Below, in pieces: positions 16,242-24,840 of a DNA stretch of 64,000 bases. This DNA is from Bradyrhizobium sp. Ce-3. GTDB taxonomy: Bacteria > Pseudomonadota > Alphaproteobacteria > Rhizobiales > Xanthobacteraceae. Position 1 is the first letter of the stretch. Each line of letters begins with the position of its first letter. The DNA lies in contig NZ_BQUV01000008.1 in assembly GCF_022835695.1 (NCBI RefSeq), positions 1 through 64,000 of the forward strand. The letters run 5' to 3'. The position numbers and the translations under genes were made by a program. The notes under the pieces were generated by a model. The model ran no database searches. It saw nothing but the letters and a program-made list of their open reading frames with translations, and was not told the DNA's origin.

Positions 16242-17045
16242 ATGGACGCCACGACGCAGCAACAACACGCCGAAGCCTTTCATGCCCTGCACAGGAAGGG
16301 CGATCCGCTGGTCCTGTTCAACGCCTGGGACGTCGCGACCGCCAAGGCGATCGCGACAAGCTCGCCGGCCATCGCAACCAGCAGCGGCGCGGTCGCAGCC
16401 GCGCTCGGCTATGCCGACGGGGAAAACGCCCCGCTCGACATGATCGAAGGCCTGATCTCGCGGATGACCGCTGCGGTCTCCGTCCCGGTATCGATCGATC
16501 TGGAGGCAGGATATGGCGACACCGCGGACGCCGCCGCGCATTCGGCGGCGCGGATCCTGAAAGCCGGCGCCATCGGCATCAACATCGAGGACGGACTGGT
16601 CAGCGGCAAGCGCCAACTCGCCAGTCCCGAGCAGCATGCCGCGAAGATCAGCGCCGTGCGGGATGTCGCCCACAAGTCCGGAATTCGTCTCTTCATCAAC
16701 GCGCGCACCGATCCGTTCCTGCTGAAATTCGGCTCGCCGGAAGAGTGCCTGAACGAAGCGGCGAGCCGAGCGAAAATCTATGCCGAGGCCGGCGCCGATG
16801 GAATCTTTGTGCCGGGCTTGACCGACCTCGCGCTGATCGAGCGGCTCGTTCAACTAACGCCGCTGCCGGTCAACATCATGGTGACGCGGGGCGTTCCGGA
16901 AATCGACGAACTCGCCCGCGCCGGCGTGCGCCGGATCAGCCTCGGGCCGTGGCCGATGATGGCGGCGATGCGCGTCATCGGAGAGGCCGCCGCCGCGGTC
17001 GCGTCCAGCAAGCAATACGGCACGTTTCTGCAGCCGAACGGCTGA
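16242..17045 (+). CDS. Isocitrate lyase / PEP mutase superfamily enzyme
   Basis: 267 aa from ATG 16242, with AGAAGGAG eight bases upstream. The TIM-barrel pattern is clear: LVLFNAWDVATAKAI at the start, the metal-site stretch VSIDLEAGYGD, then GINIEDGL, FINARTDPFLL, AGADGIFVPGL and the C-terminal RRISLGPWPMMAAM. It lacks the KKCGH/KRCGH motif of true isocitrate and methylisocitrate lyases, and the EDK-x5-NS motif of PEP mutase. Members of this subgroup are usually annotated as PEP mutase-like or 2-oxo acid C-C bond enzymes; the substrate is not known. It follows the hydrolase by 70 bases on the same strand and may be in the same MarR-controlled unit. Confidence 0.88.
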   Translation: MDATTQQQHAEAFHALHRKGDPLVLFNAWDVATAKAIATSSPAIATSSGAVAAALGYADGENAPLDMIEGLISRMTAAVSVPVSIDLEAGYGDTADAAAHSAARILKAGAIGINIEDGLVSGKRQLASPEQHAAKISAVRDVAHKSGIRLFINARTDPFLLKFGSPEECLNEAASRAKIYAEAGADGIFVPGLTDLALIERLVQLTPLPVNIMVTRGVPEIDELARAGVRRISLGPWPMMAAMRVIGEAAAAVASSKQYGTFLQPNG

Positions 17046-17061
17046 ACCAAGAGATCCACAT

Positions 17062-17153
17062 CCCCCGTCATTGCGAGGAGCAAAGCGACGAAGCAATCCA
17101 TCCCTCCACGCGTGGAGAGGTGGATTGCTTCGCTTCGCTCGCAATGACGGGGG
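17062..17153. repeat. Long inverted repeat (CGTCATTGCGAG family)
   Basis: CCCCCGTCATTGCGAG at the left pairs with CTCGCAATGACGGGGG at the right. Inside, GAAGCAATCCA pairs with TGGATTGCTTC around CCACGCGTGG. This is a widespread interspersed palindrome in Bradyrhizobium. A worn copy lies at about 27790-27853. Confidence 0.9.
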
Positions 17154-17264
17154 ATATACAAATCCGGTATAGCTGCGCGAGCCAGATGCGAAGGGAGTTA
17201 AGCCTCCTCGCACGCTAAGCCTTCCGGCGTGAGACGTGCCGCTGCGTGTCCCCAGACCGAGGCC

Positions 17265-17825
17265 ATGATGGACCAGATTGCCGTTCACCAGGACAGCGCG
17301 ACCAGCACCGACTGGCCGGTCGCGATCTACCGCACGCTGAAGAGCTTTGGCGTGGCGCAGGTGTCCTACGTCCCCGACGCGGGACACTCGAAGCTGATCA
17401 AGCTCTCGCACGCCGATGCCGACATCAAGACCACGGTGCTGACCACCGAGGAGGAAGGCGTGGCGCTGTCCGCCGGCGCCTGGCTCGGCGGCGACCGCGC
17501 GGTGCTGCTGATGCAATCGAGCGGCGTCGGCAATTGCGTCAACATGCTGTCGCTGATGGCGAGCTGCCGCTTCCCGCTTCTGACCTTGGTGACGATGCGC
17601 GGCGAATGGGCCGAGTTCAATCCCTGGCAGATCCCGATGGGCCGCGCGACGCCGCAGGCCTTCGAGATCATGGGCACCACCGTGCTGCGGCTGGAAAACC
17701 CCGACGACGCCGAGGAGGTGATCTCGGCCGCCGCCTCGCTCGCCTACGACGGCGACCAGCAGGTCGCGGTGCTGATCTCGCAACGGATGATCGGCCGCAA
17801 GAAGTGGACCAGGGAGACGCATTGA
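17265..17825 (+). CDS. TPP-dependent decarboxylase, alpha (PYR-domain) subunit, phosphonopyruvate/sulfopyruvate decarboxylase-like
   Basis: About 186 aa. It is the stand-alone N-terminal pyrimidine-binding domain of a TPP enzyme: VSYVPDAGHSKLIKL, then LTTEEEGVALSAGAWLGG with the conserved glutamate that activates TPP, then LMQSSGVGNCVNMLSL and LLTLVTMRGEW. The C-terminal domain of the enzyme is the next gene, whose ATG overlaps this stop by one base. Together they match the size and order of ComD/ComE-type sulfopyruvate decarboxylase and split phosphonopyruvate decarboxylase-like proteins. ATG codons lie at 17265 and 17268 with GAGG close upstream; an in-frame GTG at 17229 lacks a site. Confidence 0.85.
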   Translation: MMDQIAVHQDSATSTDWPVAIYRTLKSFGVAQVSYVPDAGHSKLIKLSHADADIKTTVLTTEEEGVALSAGAWLGGDRAVLLMQSSGVGNCVNMLSLMASCRFPLLTLVTMRGEWAEFNPWQIPMGRATPQAFEIMGTTVLRLENPDDAEEVISAAASLAYDGDQQVAVLISQRMIGRKKWTRETH

Positions 17826-18418
17826 TGTCAGCGCCAACAGGCACTCTCGACCGCCGCGTCGCCGTGAAGGCGCTGCTTGCCGACCGTGGCGAGCTGCTCG
17901 TGATCTCCGGGCTCGGCTCCTCGTCCTATGATCTGTTCGATGCCGGCGAGCACCCCGGCAATTTCTATCTCTGGGGCGCGATGGGAGGCGCTGCGATGGT
18001 CGGGCTCGGCCTCGCACTGGCACAGCCGAAGCGTCCGGTGCTGGTGATCACAGGTGACGGCGAGCAGCTGATGGGAATCGGCAGCCTCTTGACCATCGCG
18101 ACCAAGCAGCCCGGCAATCTCTCGATCGCAGTGCTCGACAACGGCCATTTCGGCGAGACCGGCATGCAGCTCAGCCATTCCGGCCTCGGCGCCAAGCTGG
18201 AGGTGATCGCTGATGGCGCGGGCATCAGGAATGTCTCCGACATCGCCGACATGGCCGGCATCGAGCGCTTCCGCGCGAGCCTGCAGGATCTCGGCGGCGG
18301 CCCCCGGCTGGCGCGGATCAGGATCGCCTCAGGCGAAGTCGAGCGCGCGCTGCCGCCGCGTGACGGCACCTATCTCAAGAACCGCTTCCGCGGCCATCTC
18401 GGCCTCGCGGTGAAGTGA
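17825..18418 (+). CDS. TPP-dependent decarboxylase, beta (TPP-binding) subunit
   Basis: 197 aa. It holds the diphosphate/Mg motif that begins GDGEQLMGIGSLLTIA and ends about 28 residues later at LDN, plus the preceding YLWGAMGGAAMVGLGLALA, as in the C-terminal half of decarboxylases of the acetolactate synthase group. It is translationally coupled to the alpha subunit (TGATG). The product probably removes CO2 from a 2-oxo acid. The substrate cannot be read; the annotation phosphonopyruvate decarboxylase is only a family label. The LysR gene converges on it 14 bases further on. Confidence 0.87.
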   Translation: MSAPTGTLDRRVAVKALLADRGELLVISGLGSSSYDLFDAGEHPGNFYLWGAMGGAAMVGLGLALAQPKRPVLVITGDGEQLMGIGSLLTIATKQPGNLSIAVLDNGHFGETGMQLSHSGLGAKLEVIADGAGIRNVSDIADMAGIERFRASLQDLGGGPRLARIRIASGEVERALPPRDGTYLKNRFRGHLGLAVK

Positions 18419-18431
18419 TGCGAAGCCGCGC

Positions 18432-19355
18432 TCAGGCGAGCTGGATATCCCAGAGCCCCTCGGCGCGGCACGCGGCGACCTCGTCGCGCAGCAATTTTGC
18501 AATCAGCGTGATCGCGTTGGAGCCGGGATGCTCGACCGGCGACGCCAGCGTCAGCTCGCGCCGCGGCGCGGGACGTGCGATGGAGGCGGTCTCGAGCCGG
18601 CCCTCCGCGACCTCGGCGCGCACCGAGGACGGCGGCAGCAGGGTGTATCCGAGCCCTTCCTCGACCAGGCTGGTCAGCACCCGGAACGAATCCGCCTCCA
18701 GCTTGACGTCGAGATCGATCTTCTTTCTGGCCGCGGCATGTTCGAGCAGCGCACGGAGGCCGTGCGAATGACTTGGCAGCACCAGGCGCTGGCGCATCAG
18801 CCAGCCGAAATCCACCTGCTTCTTCTGCTTCAGCCCGCTGCCGCGCGGGCCGACCGCGACGATGCTGTCGCGGCCGAGGCTCTGCACCGCCAGATGCAGA
18901 TCGACCGAGGGGCCGTAGATCACCGCAAGATCCATCTCGCCGCGATGCAGCCATTCGATCAGATGGCCGCTGTAGCTTTCGACGATGCAGAGCGAGATGC
19001 CGGGATAGCGTTCCACCGTGCGCCGCGCCAGCCGCGCCGAGATCACGCAGCTCACCGTCGGCACGAGACCGAGCACCACGCGCCCCGACGGCGCGCCGCC
19101 GGCGGACTGGATGTCGTCGCGGATCTGGTCGATCTGCCGCACGATGCCCCCGGTGCGCGCCAGCAGCAGCCGGCCGGCATCGGTCAGCACCATGCCGCGG
19201 CCGTTGCGCGTGAACAATTCGGTGCGCAGCTCGTGTTCCAAGAGCTTGATCTGCCGGCTCAGCGCCGGCTGCGCGACCCGCAAGGTATCGGATGCCTTGC
19301 TCAGGCTGCCCAGTTCCGCGACACACGCAAAGGTCCTAAGCTGGCGGAAATCCAT
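18432..19355 (-). CDS. LysR family transcriptional regulator
   Basis: 307 aa from ATG 19355, with AGGA eight bases upstream. The helix-turn-helix is at residues about 18-45 (GSLSKASDTLRVAQPALSRQ). The effector domain follows, starting with RVVLGLVPTVSCVIS and including LPPSSVRAEV. LysR proteins usually activate the divergent gene when a pathway intermediate binds. Here the divergent unit is the acyl-CoA dehydrogenase, CoA-transferase and hydratase cassette starting at 19478, which is the likely target. The TPP enzyme genes on the other side converge and are less likely targets. Confidence 0.92.
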   Translation of the reverse strand: MDFRQLRTFACVAELGSLSKASDTLRVAQPALSRQIKLLEHELRTELFTRNGRGMVLTDAGRLLLARTGGIVRQIDQIRDDIQSAGGAPSGRVVLGLVPTVSCVISARLARRTVERYPGISLCIVESYSGHLIEWLHRGEMDLAVIYGPSVDLHLAVQSLGRDSIVAVGPRGSGLKQKKQVDFGWLMRQRLVLPSHSHGLRALLEHAAARKKIDLDVKLEADSFRVLTSLVEEGLGYTLLPPSSVRAEVAEGRLETASIARPAPRRELTLASPVEHPGSNAITLIAKLLRDEVAACRAEGLWDIQLA

Positions 19356-19477
19356 ACTTGCCAATCCTGGAAGGCAGGTTCATACGCTATAACAAAACAG
19401 CATAGGGAGTTTACCGGGGTCCCACAACAGCGGGCGTTTCGTCCGTTTCAGGCGCAACCTCTCGGCAAGACAGAACA

Positions 19478-20647
19478 ATGACCTCACACGATCAGAACAT
19501 CGACGACCATTCCGACATCCGCGACGCCGTCGCAAAACTCTGCGCGCAGTTTCCCGGCGAATACTGGCGCAAGCTCGACCGCCAGATGGCCTATCCGAAG
19601 GAGTTCGTCGACGCGCTGACCGAGGCCGGCTATCTCTCGGTGTTGATCCCCGAGGAATACGGCGGCGCGGGCCTGAAACTGTCGGCAGCCGCGGCGATCC
19701 TGGAAGAGATCCAGCGCGCCGGCTGCAATGGCGGCGGCTGCCACGCCCAGATGTACACGATGGGCACCGTGCTGCGGCACGGCAACGACGCGCAGAAGGC
19801 GAAATATCTGCCGAAGGTCGCGACCGGCGAATTGCGGCTGCAGGCGTTCGGCGTCACCGAGCCGACCAGCGGCACCGACACCTCCTCGCTGAAGACCTTT
19901 GCGCGCCGCGACGGTGACCATTACATCGTCAACGGCCAGAAGATCTGGACCAGCCGCGCCGAATATTCCGACCTGATGGTGCTGCTGGCGCGCACCACAC
20001 CGAAGGAGCAGTCGAAGAAGCGCACCGACGGGCTATCGGTATTCATCGTCGACATGCGCGAGGTGAAGGGCAAGGGGCTGGAGATCCGCCCGATCCGCAC
20101 CATGATGAACCACGCCACCACCGAAGTGTTCTTCACCGATATGAAGGTGCCGGCGGAAAACCTGATCGGCGAGGAAGGCAAGGGTTTCCGCTACATCCTC
20201 TCCGGCATGAATGCCGAGCGCATCCTGATCGCGGCCGAATGCGTCGGCGATGCCAAGTGGTTCATCCAGAAGGCGACCAGCTACGCCAAGGAGCGCAGCG
20301 TGTTCGGCCGGCCGATCGGCCAGAACCAGGGAATCCAGTTTCCGATCGCAAAGGCCTACGCCTCGATGCGCGCGGCCGAATTGATGGTGAAGGAAGCCAC
20401 CCGCAAATATGAAGCCGGGCTCGACTGCGGCGCCGAGGCCAACATGGCCAAGATGCTGGCGGCCGATGCGTCCTGGGAAGCGGCCAATGCCTGCGTGCAG
20501 ACCCATGGCGGCTTCGGCTTCGCCGAGGAGTACGACGTCGAGCGCAAGTTCCGCGAAACCCGGCTCTACCAGGTGGCGCCGATCTCGACCAATCTGATCC
20601 TGTCCTTCGTCGCCGAGCATGTGCTCGGCATGCCCCGCTCCTACTGA
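19478..20647 (+). CDS. Acyl-CoA dehydrogenase
   Basis: 389 aa FAD flavoprotein: N-terminal helices, then LQAFGVTEPTSGTDTSSLKT (flavin/substrate loop), the beta domain with YIVNGQKIWTSRA, and the C-terminal helices with QTHGGFGFAEEYDVERKF. The position that holds the catalytic glutamate in most family members (the YEGT stretch) reads RLYQVAPISTNLIL here. Either the base is elsewhere, as in isovaleryl-CoA dehydrogenase-type enzymes, or chemistry differs. First gene of a three-gene cassette with a CoA-transferase and a hydratase, divergent from LysR. Probably introduces a double bond into a short or dicarboxylic acyl-CoA. Confidence 0.92.
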   Translation: MTSHDQNIDDHSDIRDAVAKLCAQFPGEYWRKLDRQMAYPKEFVDALTEAGYLSVLIPEEYGGAGLKLSAAAAILEEIQRAGCNGGGCHAQMYTMGTVLRHGNDAQKAKYLPKVATGELRLQAFGVTEPTSGTDTSSLKTFARRDGDHYIVNGQKIWTSRAEYSDLMVLLARTTPKEQSKKRTDGLSVFIVDMREVKGKGLEIRPIRTMMNHATTEVFFTDMKVPAENLIGEEGKGFRYILSGMNAERILIAAECVGDAKWFIQKATSYAKERSVFGRPIGQNQGIQFPIAKAYASMRAAELMVKEATRKYEAGLDCGAEANMAKMLAADASWEAANACVQTHGGFGFAEEYDVERKFRETRLYQVAPISTNLILSFVAEHVLGMPRSY

Positions 20648-20658
20648 GTTGTCTGATC

Positions 20659-21759
20659 ATGCTGCCGCTTGAGGGATTGACCGTCATCGCCGTCGAACAG
20701 GCGGTCGCCGCGCCGTTCTGCTCGTCACGCCTGGCCGATGCCGGCGCCCATGTCATCAAGATCGAGCGGCCGGAGGGCGATTTCGCCCGCGGCTACGACG
20801 CTGCGGCGAAGGGCCAGAGCAGCTATTTCGTCTGGCTCAACCGCGGCAAGGATTCCGCCGTGGTCGACCTCGCCACCACGGAAGGCCGCGCGCAGTTGGA
20901 AGAACTGATCGCGAGCGCCGACGTACTGCTGCAGAATTTGAAGCCGGGCTCGATGGACAAGCTCGGCTTCTCGCGCGAACGGTTGCGCAAGGACTACCCG
21001 AAGCTGATCATGTGCACGATCACCGGCTATGGCGACACCGGCCCCTATGCCGACCGCAAGGCGTACGATCTCCTGATCCAGGCAGAGAGCGGCCTTGCCT
21101 CGATCACCGGTGGTCCCGAGGGCGCCTCGCGCGTCGGCATGTCGATCGTCGACGTCGCGACCGGCGCCACCGCGCATGCCGCGATCCTCGAGGCGCTGAT
21201 CGGCCGCGGCCGCACCGGAGACGGCGCCGATATCCGGATCTCGATGTTCGACGTGATGGCCGACTGGCTCACCGTGCCGCTGCTCAATGCCGAGGACGGC
21301 AAGTCGCCGAAACGCATCGGCCTCGCCCATCCCTCGATCGCGCCCTATGGGGTGTTCCGCTCCAGGGACGGCAAGGAAATCCTGATCTCGATCCAGAGCG
21401 AGCGCGAGTGGAAGACGCTGTGCGCCAAGGTGCTGGGCCAGCCGGACCTGCCCGACGATCCGCGCTTCGCCAACATGGTCGAGCGCGTGCGCAACCGCGC
21501 TCTGACCGACGGCATCGTCAGCGACAGCTTCGGCAGATTGACGCGCGAGGAGTTGCTGGCGAGGCTCGCCGAAGCCGACATCGCCTTCGCCGAGGTCAAC
21601 AGCATGGATGACCTCGCCAGGCATCCGCATCTGCGCCGCATCGAGGTCGACACGCCGAACGGCAAGGTCAGCTATCCGGCGCCGGCTGCGATCGTGGTCG
21701 GCGAGGACAGGCCTTACGGCAAGGTGCCCGCGATCGGCGAGCGCATCAAACGTTCCTGA
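20659..21759 (+). CDS. CaiB/BaiF family (class III) CoA-transferase
   Basis: 366 aa. N-terminal LEGLTVIAVEQAVAAPFCS and LADAGAHVIKIERPEGDFAR are the family opening. The catalytic aspartate is expected in GMSIVDVATGATAHAAIL, and GYGDTGPYADRKAYDLLIQA is the typical central block. Class III enzymes move CoA between carboxylic acids through an aspartyl-CoA adduct. Eleven bases separate it from the acyl-CoA dehydrogenase gene and 27 from the hydratase gene. A role in activating or transferring CoA on a dicarboxylate such as mesaconate or citramalate would fit the cassette; that is inference. Confidence 0.92.
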   Translation: MLPLEGLTVIAVEQAVAAPFCSSRLADAGAHVIKIERPEGDFARGYDAAAKGQSSYFVWLNRGKDSAVVDLATTEGRAQLEELIASADVLLQNLKPGSMDKLGFSRERLRKDYPKLIMCTITGYGDTGPYADRKAYDLLIQAESGLASITGGPEGASRVGMSIVDVATGATAHAAILEALIGRGRTGDGADIRISMFDVMADWLTVPLLNAEDGKSPKRIGLAHPSIAPYGVFRSRDGKEILISIQSEREWKTLCAKVLGQPDLPDDPRFANMVERVRNRALTDGIVSDSFGRLTREELLARLAEADIAFAEVNSMDDLARHPHLRRIEVDTPNGKVSYPAPAAIVVGEDRPYGKVPAIGERIKRS

Positions 21760-21786
21760 AATCCCTCCTGCCCGGGCAACACAGCC

Positions 21787-22641
21787 ATGAGCGACAAACT
21801 CGACCTCGATCATCTCCGCCAATGGATCGGCAAGACCACGGAGGCCTCCGACGTCGTCACGAAGTATCTCGTGATGGGCCTGCGTGCGACGCTGTTCCAG
21901 GAGATCGGCGAGCCGAAGGCCGGCGACGCCGCGCCGTGGACCACGCATTGGTGCCTGGCGCAGCCGGTGTTTCCGATGTCGCAGCTTGGCCCCGACGGCC
22001 ATCCGACCCGCGGCGGCTTCCTGCCGCCGGTGCCGCTGCCGCGCCGGATGTGGGCCGGCGGCGAGCTCGAATTCTTCGACGCCTTGCGCATCGGCGACGA
22101 GGCCAAGCGGACCTCGAAGATCGCCGACGTCACGGTGAAGTCCGGCTCGACCGGCACGCTGTGCTTCGTCTCGGTCAATCATGAGGTGACGACGTCGCGC
22201 GGGCTTGCGGTCCGCGAGCGGCAGGACATCGTCTATCGCGAGATGACGGCGACGCAAGGCGCAGCTCCGGCCAAGGCGCCGCCGCCTCCCCCGGTCGCGC
22301 AGCATCGCGAGAGCCATGTGTCCGATCCGGTGCTGCTGTTTCGTTACTCGGCGTTGACCTTCAACGGCCACCGCATCCACTACGACCGCGACTACGTCAC
22401 CAAGGTCGAGGGCTATCCGGGCCTGATCTTCCACGGCCCGCTGCAGGCCTCCTTCATCGTCGAGCTCGCCGCGAAACTCCGCGGCGGCAAGCCGCCGAAG
22501 AAGCTTTCCTATCGTGGCGTGCAGCCGCTGTTCGAGGGCAGCGAGTTCTCGATCAATGCCAATGACAAGGACGGCGGCATGGAGCTGTGGACCGCCAATG
22601 CCGAGGGCCAGCCGACCATGAAGGGCACGGCGACCTGGTAA
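21787..22641 (+). CDS. HTD2/mesaconyl-CoA hydratase-type double hot-dog dehydratase
   Basis: 284 aa. The FAS1-like N-terminal hot-dog includes PTRGGFLPPVPLPRRMWAGG. The C-terminal hot-dog has the R-hydratase 2-like block FRYSALTFNGHRIHYDRDY, with the likely catalytic Asn/His/Asp, and GYPGLIFHGPLQA. This is the layout of fungal HTD2 and of bacterial mesaconyl-C4-CoA or itaconyl-CoA hydratases. Expected reaction: reversible addition of water to an enoyl-CoA. As the third gene of the LysR-linked cassette it probably acts on the product of the dehydrogenase. No CitE-type lyase is present next to it. Confidence 0.88.
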   Translation: MSDKLDLDHLRQWIGKTTEASDVVTKYLVMGLRATLFQEIGEPKAGDAAPWTTHWCLAQPVFPMSQLGPDGHPTRGGFLPPVPLPRRMWAGGELEFFDALRIGDEAKRTSKIADVTVKSGSTGTLCFVSVNHEVTTSRGLAVRERQDIVYREMTATQGAAPAKAPPPPPVAQHRESHVSDPVLLFRYSALTFNGHRIHYDRDYVTKVEGYPGLIFHGPLQASFIVELAAKLRGGKPPKKLSYRGVQPLFEGSEFSINANDKDGGMELWTANAEGQPTMKGTATW

Positions 22642-22731
22642 GGTCCGATTGCGACACGAGATGAAGGGCCGGCTTTCGCCGGCGTCATCTATCCTTTACT
22701 GTGGTCGCATTCAGCCACGGATCACGGGATC

Positions 22732-23784
22732 ATGAGTCGCTTCTGGAGTTCGGTCGTCCACAACCTGTCGCCCTACGTGCCCGGCGAGCAGCCCAAGATC
22801 GACGGCCTCGTCAAGCTCAATACCAACGAGAATCCCTACCCGCCGTCGCCGCGCGCGATCGCAGCGATCACTGCGACCACGGATCGCCTGCGGCTCTATC
22901 CGGATCCGCGCGCAACCGCCCTGCGCGAGGCGGTCGCGGCGCGCTACGGTGTCGCGGCGGACGAGGTGTTCGTCGGCAATGGCTCGGACGAGGTGCTGGC
23001 GCACGCCTTTCCAGCGCTGCTGAAGCACGACGCGCCGCTGCTGTTCCCCGACATCACCTACAGCTTCTACCCGGTCTATTGCCGCCTCTATGGCGTCGGT
23101 TACGAAACCGTGCCGCTCGATGCCGCGATGCGGATCAACCTTGCCGACTACCGGCGCCCGGACAGCGCCATCCTGCTGTGCAATCCCAACGCGCCGACCG
23201 GCATCGCGCTGCCGCGCACAGCGATCGAGGCGCTGCTCGCCGAGCAGCCGGACCGGCTGGTGGTGGTCGACGAGGCCTATGTCGACTTCGGCGCCGAGAG
23301 CGCGGTGCCGCTGGTCGCGCGGCACGACAATCTGCTTGTGATCCAGACGCTCTCCAAGTCGCGCGCGCTGGCGGGACTGCGGGTCGGTTTCGCGATCGGC
23401 CAGCGCCCGCTGATCGAGGCGCTGGAGCGGGTCAAGGACAGCTTCAACTCCTATCCGCTGGATTGCTTCGCGATCGCAGGCGCGGTCGCCTCGATCGAGG
23501 ACGACGCGTGGTTCGAGGAGACGCGGCAGCGCATCATCAGGAGTCGCGAGGCGCTCTCCCGCGGCCTCAGCGAGCTCGGCTTCGAGGTGCTGCCGTCGCA
23601 TGCGAATTTCGTATTCGCCCGCCATGGTGGCCATCGCGGTACCGATCTGGCCGCGAAGCTGCGCGCGCGTGGCGTGCTGGTGCGGCATTTCCAGAAGCCC
23701 CGGATCGAGGATTTCCTGCGCATCACGGTCGGCACCGACGATGAATGCGGCCGCCTGCTCGACCTGCTGCGCGGCATGGTCTGA
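22732..23784 (+). CDS. hisC: Histidinol-phosphate aminotransferase
   Basis: 350 aa fold-type I PLP enzyme. [15 protein letters not shown] at the N-terminus is the HisC signature. The Schiff-base lysine lies in [15 protein letters not shown]. The cofactor-binding stretches CNPNAPTG and [10 protein letters not shown] are intact, and the C-terminal [12 protein letters not shown] carries the substrate-carboxylate arginine. It converts imidazole acetol phosphate and glutamate to histidinol phosphate in histidine synthesis, and related copies also act on aromatic amino acids. It is not with other his genes here and may be the second hisC of the genome. Confidence 0.93.
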   Translation: MSRFWSSVVHNLSPYVPGEQPKIDGLVKLNTNENPYPPSPRAIAAITATTDRLRLYPDPRATALREAVAARYGVAADEVFVGNGSDEVLAHAFPALLKHDAPLLFPDITYSFYPVYCRLYGVGYETVPLDAAMRINLADYRRPDSAILLCNPNAPTGIALPRTAIEALLAEQPDRLVVVDEAYVDFGAESAVPLVARHDNLLVIQTLSKSRALAGLRVGFAIGQRPLIEALERVKDSFNSYPLDCFAIAGAVASIEDDAWFEETRQRIIRSREALSRGLSELGFEVLPSHANFVFARHGGHRGTDLAAKLRARGVLVRHFQKPRIEDFLRITVGTDDECGRLLDLLRGMV

Positions 23785-23878
23785 TGTCCATCGGCAAACC
23801 ACGCAACTTGCGATCGATGGCGCCAACCTGCATAGTGACCGCGCGGCAAGATGCACGGTTCTCCGGGAAGGAGCGGTC

Positions 23879-24769
23879 ATGCGATTTGCGATCGGCGACG
23901 CAACAGTCGACGTTATCGTCGACGACGATGATTTCGGGCTTCCGCTCTCCGAATTCCTGCCCGGATACGATCGCGGCTTGATCGAGGCGCATCGCGATAC
24001 CCTGGAGCCGGTGTTTATCGATCTCGCCGCGAACCTCGCAAAGCACGCGATCCAGAGTTTTGTGGTGAGAACCGGCGGACGAACGCTGCTGATCGACGCC
24101 TGCATCGGCGAGCACAAGGACATCCCGGAGATCCCGGCCTGGCATCGGCGGCGCGACAGCAGCTATCTCGATCGGTTGCACGCCTGCGGCGTCGATCCAG
24201 CCGGCATCGATCTGGTGTTCTGCACCCATCTGCATGTCGATCACGTCGGCTGGAATACGCGCCAGGATAACGGCCGCTGGCAGCCGACCTTTGCCAACGC
24301 GCGCTATCTGTTCGGCCGCCGCGAGCTGGCCGACTGGATGGCGCAGCACGATGCCGGCCGCGCGCCGCCGATCCACGCCCGCGCACTGGAGCAGAGCGTC
24401 ATTCCGATCGTCGAAGCCGGCCGGGTCGATCTGGTCGACGACGGCCATGAGTTGGGACCGGGCCTGCGGCTGGTGCCGTTGCCGGGCCACACCAGCGGCC
24501 AGATGGGATTGATGGTGGACTACCCGCAACATCGCGCGATCTTTTGCGGCGATGCCGTGCACAATCCGGTGCAGATTTTCCAGCCCGGCCTGTCGACGTC
24601 ATCCTGCACCGACCCGCAACTGGCCGGCAAGACGCGCACGAATATCCTGGCGGAGGCAGCTGACAGCGGCCGGCTCGTCATCCCCGCCCACTTCCGCGGC
24701 ACGCGCTGCGCCCATATCCGTCGAGACGGCGGCAGCTACGCGCCGGTGTTCAACACCGCTCCCCGGTGA
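23879..24769 (+). CDS. MBL-fold metallo-hydrolase (AHL lactonase/AttM-like group)
   Basis: 296 aa from ATG 23879, preceded by GGGAAGGAG. The zinc-binding motif is CTHLHVDHVGWN; further ligands are in PLPGHTSGQMG, CGDAVHNP and IPAHF. N-terminal residues HRDTLEPVFID and HAIQSFVVRTGGRTLLIDAC are common to the broad group that includes N-acyl-homoserine lactonases and other cytosolic esterases. No signal peptide. The substrate is open. The gene stands about 95 bases after hisC and is convergent with the VOC gene. Confidence 0.88.
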   Translation: MRFAIGDATVDVIVDDDDFGLPLSEFLPGYDRGLIEAHRDTLEPVFIDLAANLAKHAIQSFVVRTGGRTLLIDACIGEHKDIPEIPAWHRRRDSSYLDRLHACGVDPAGIDLVFCTHLHVDHVGWNTRQDNGRWQPTFANARYLFGRRELADWMAQHDAGRAPPIHARALEQSVIPIVEAGRVDLVDDGHELGPGLRLVPLPGHTSGQMGLMVDYPQHRAIFCGDAVHNPVQIFQPGLSTSSCTDPQLAGKTRTNILAEAADSGRLVIPAHFRGTRCAHIRRDGGSYAPVFNTAPR

Positions 24770-24840
24770 CGCCTGGGTGCAAACCGCCCGCGCGCTGCGG
24801 CTGACTGTCACGGATCGAATGGATACTCCTGTTTGACCGC

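Noticed and set aside
16242-18418. Phosphonate biosynthesis start (PEP mutase plus phosphonopyruvate decarboxylase)
   Set aside because: The first enzyme lacks the EDK-x5-NS mutase motif and no transaminase or other phosphonate gene follows, so only a superfamily label is given.
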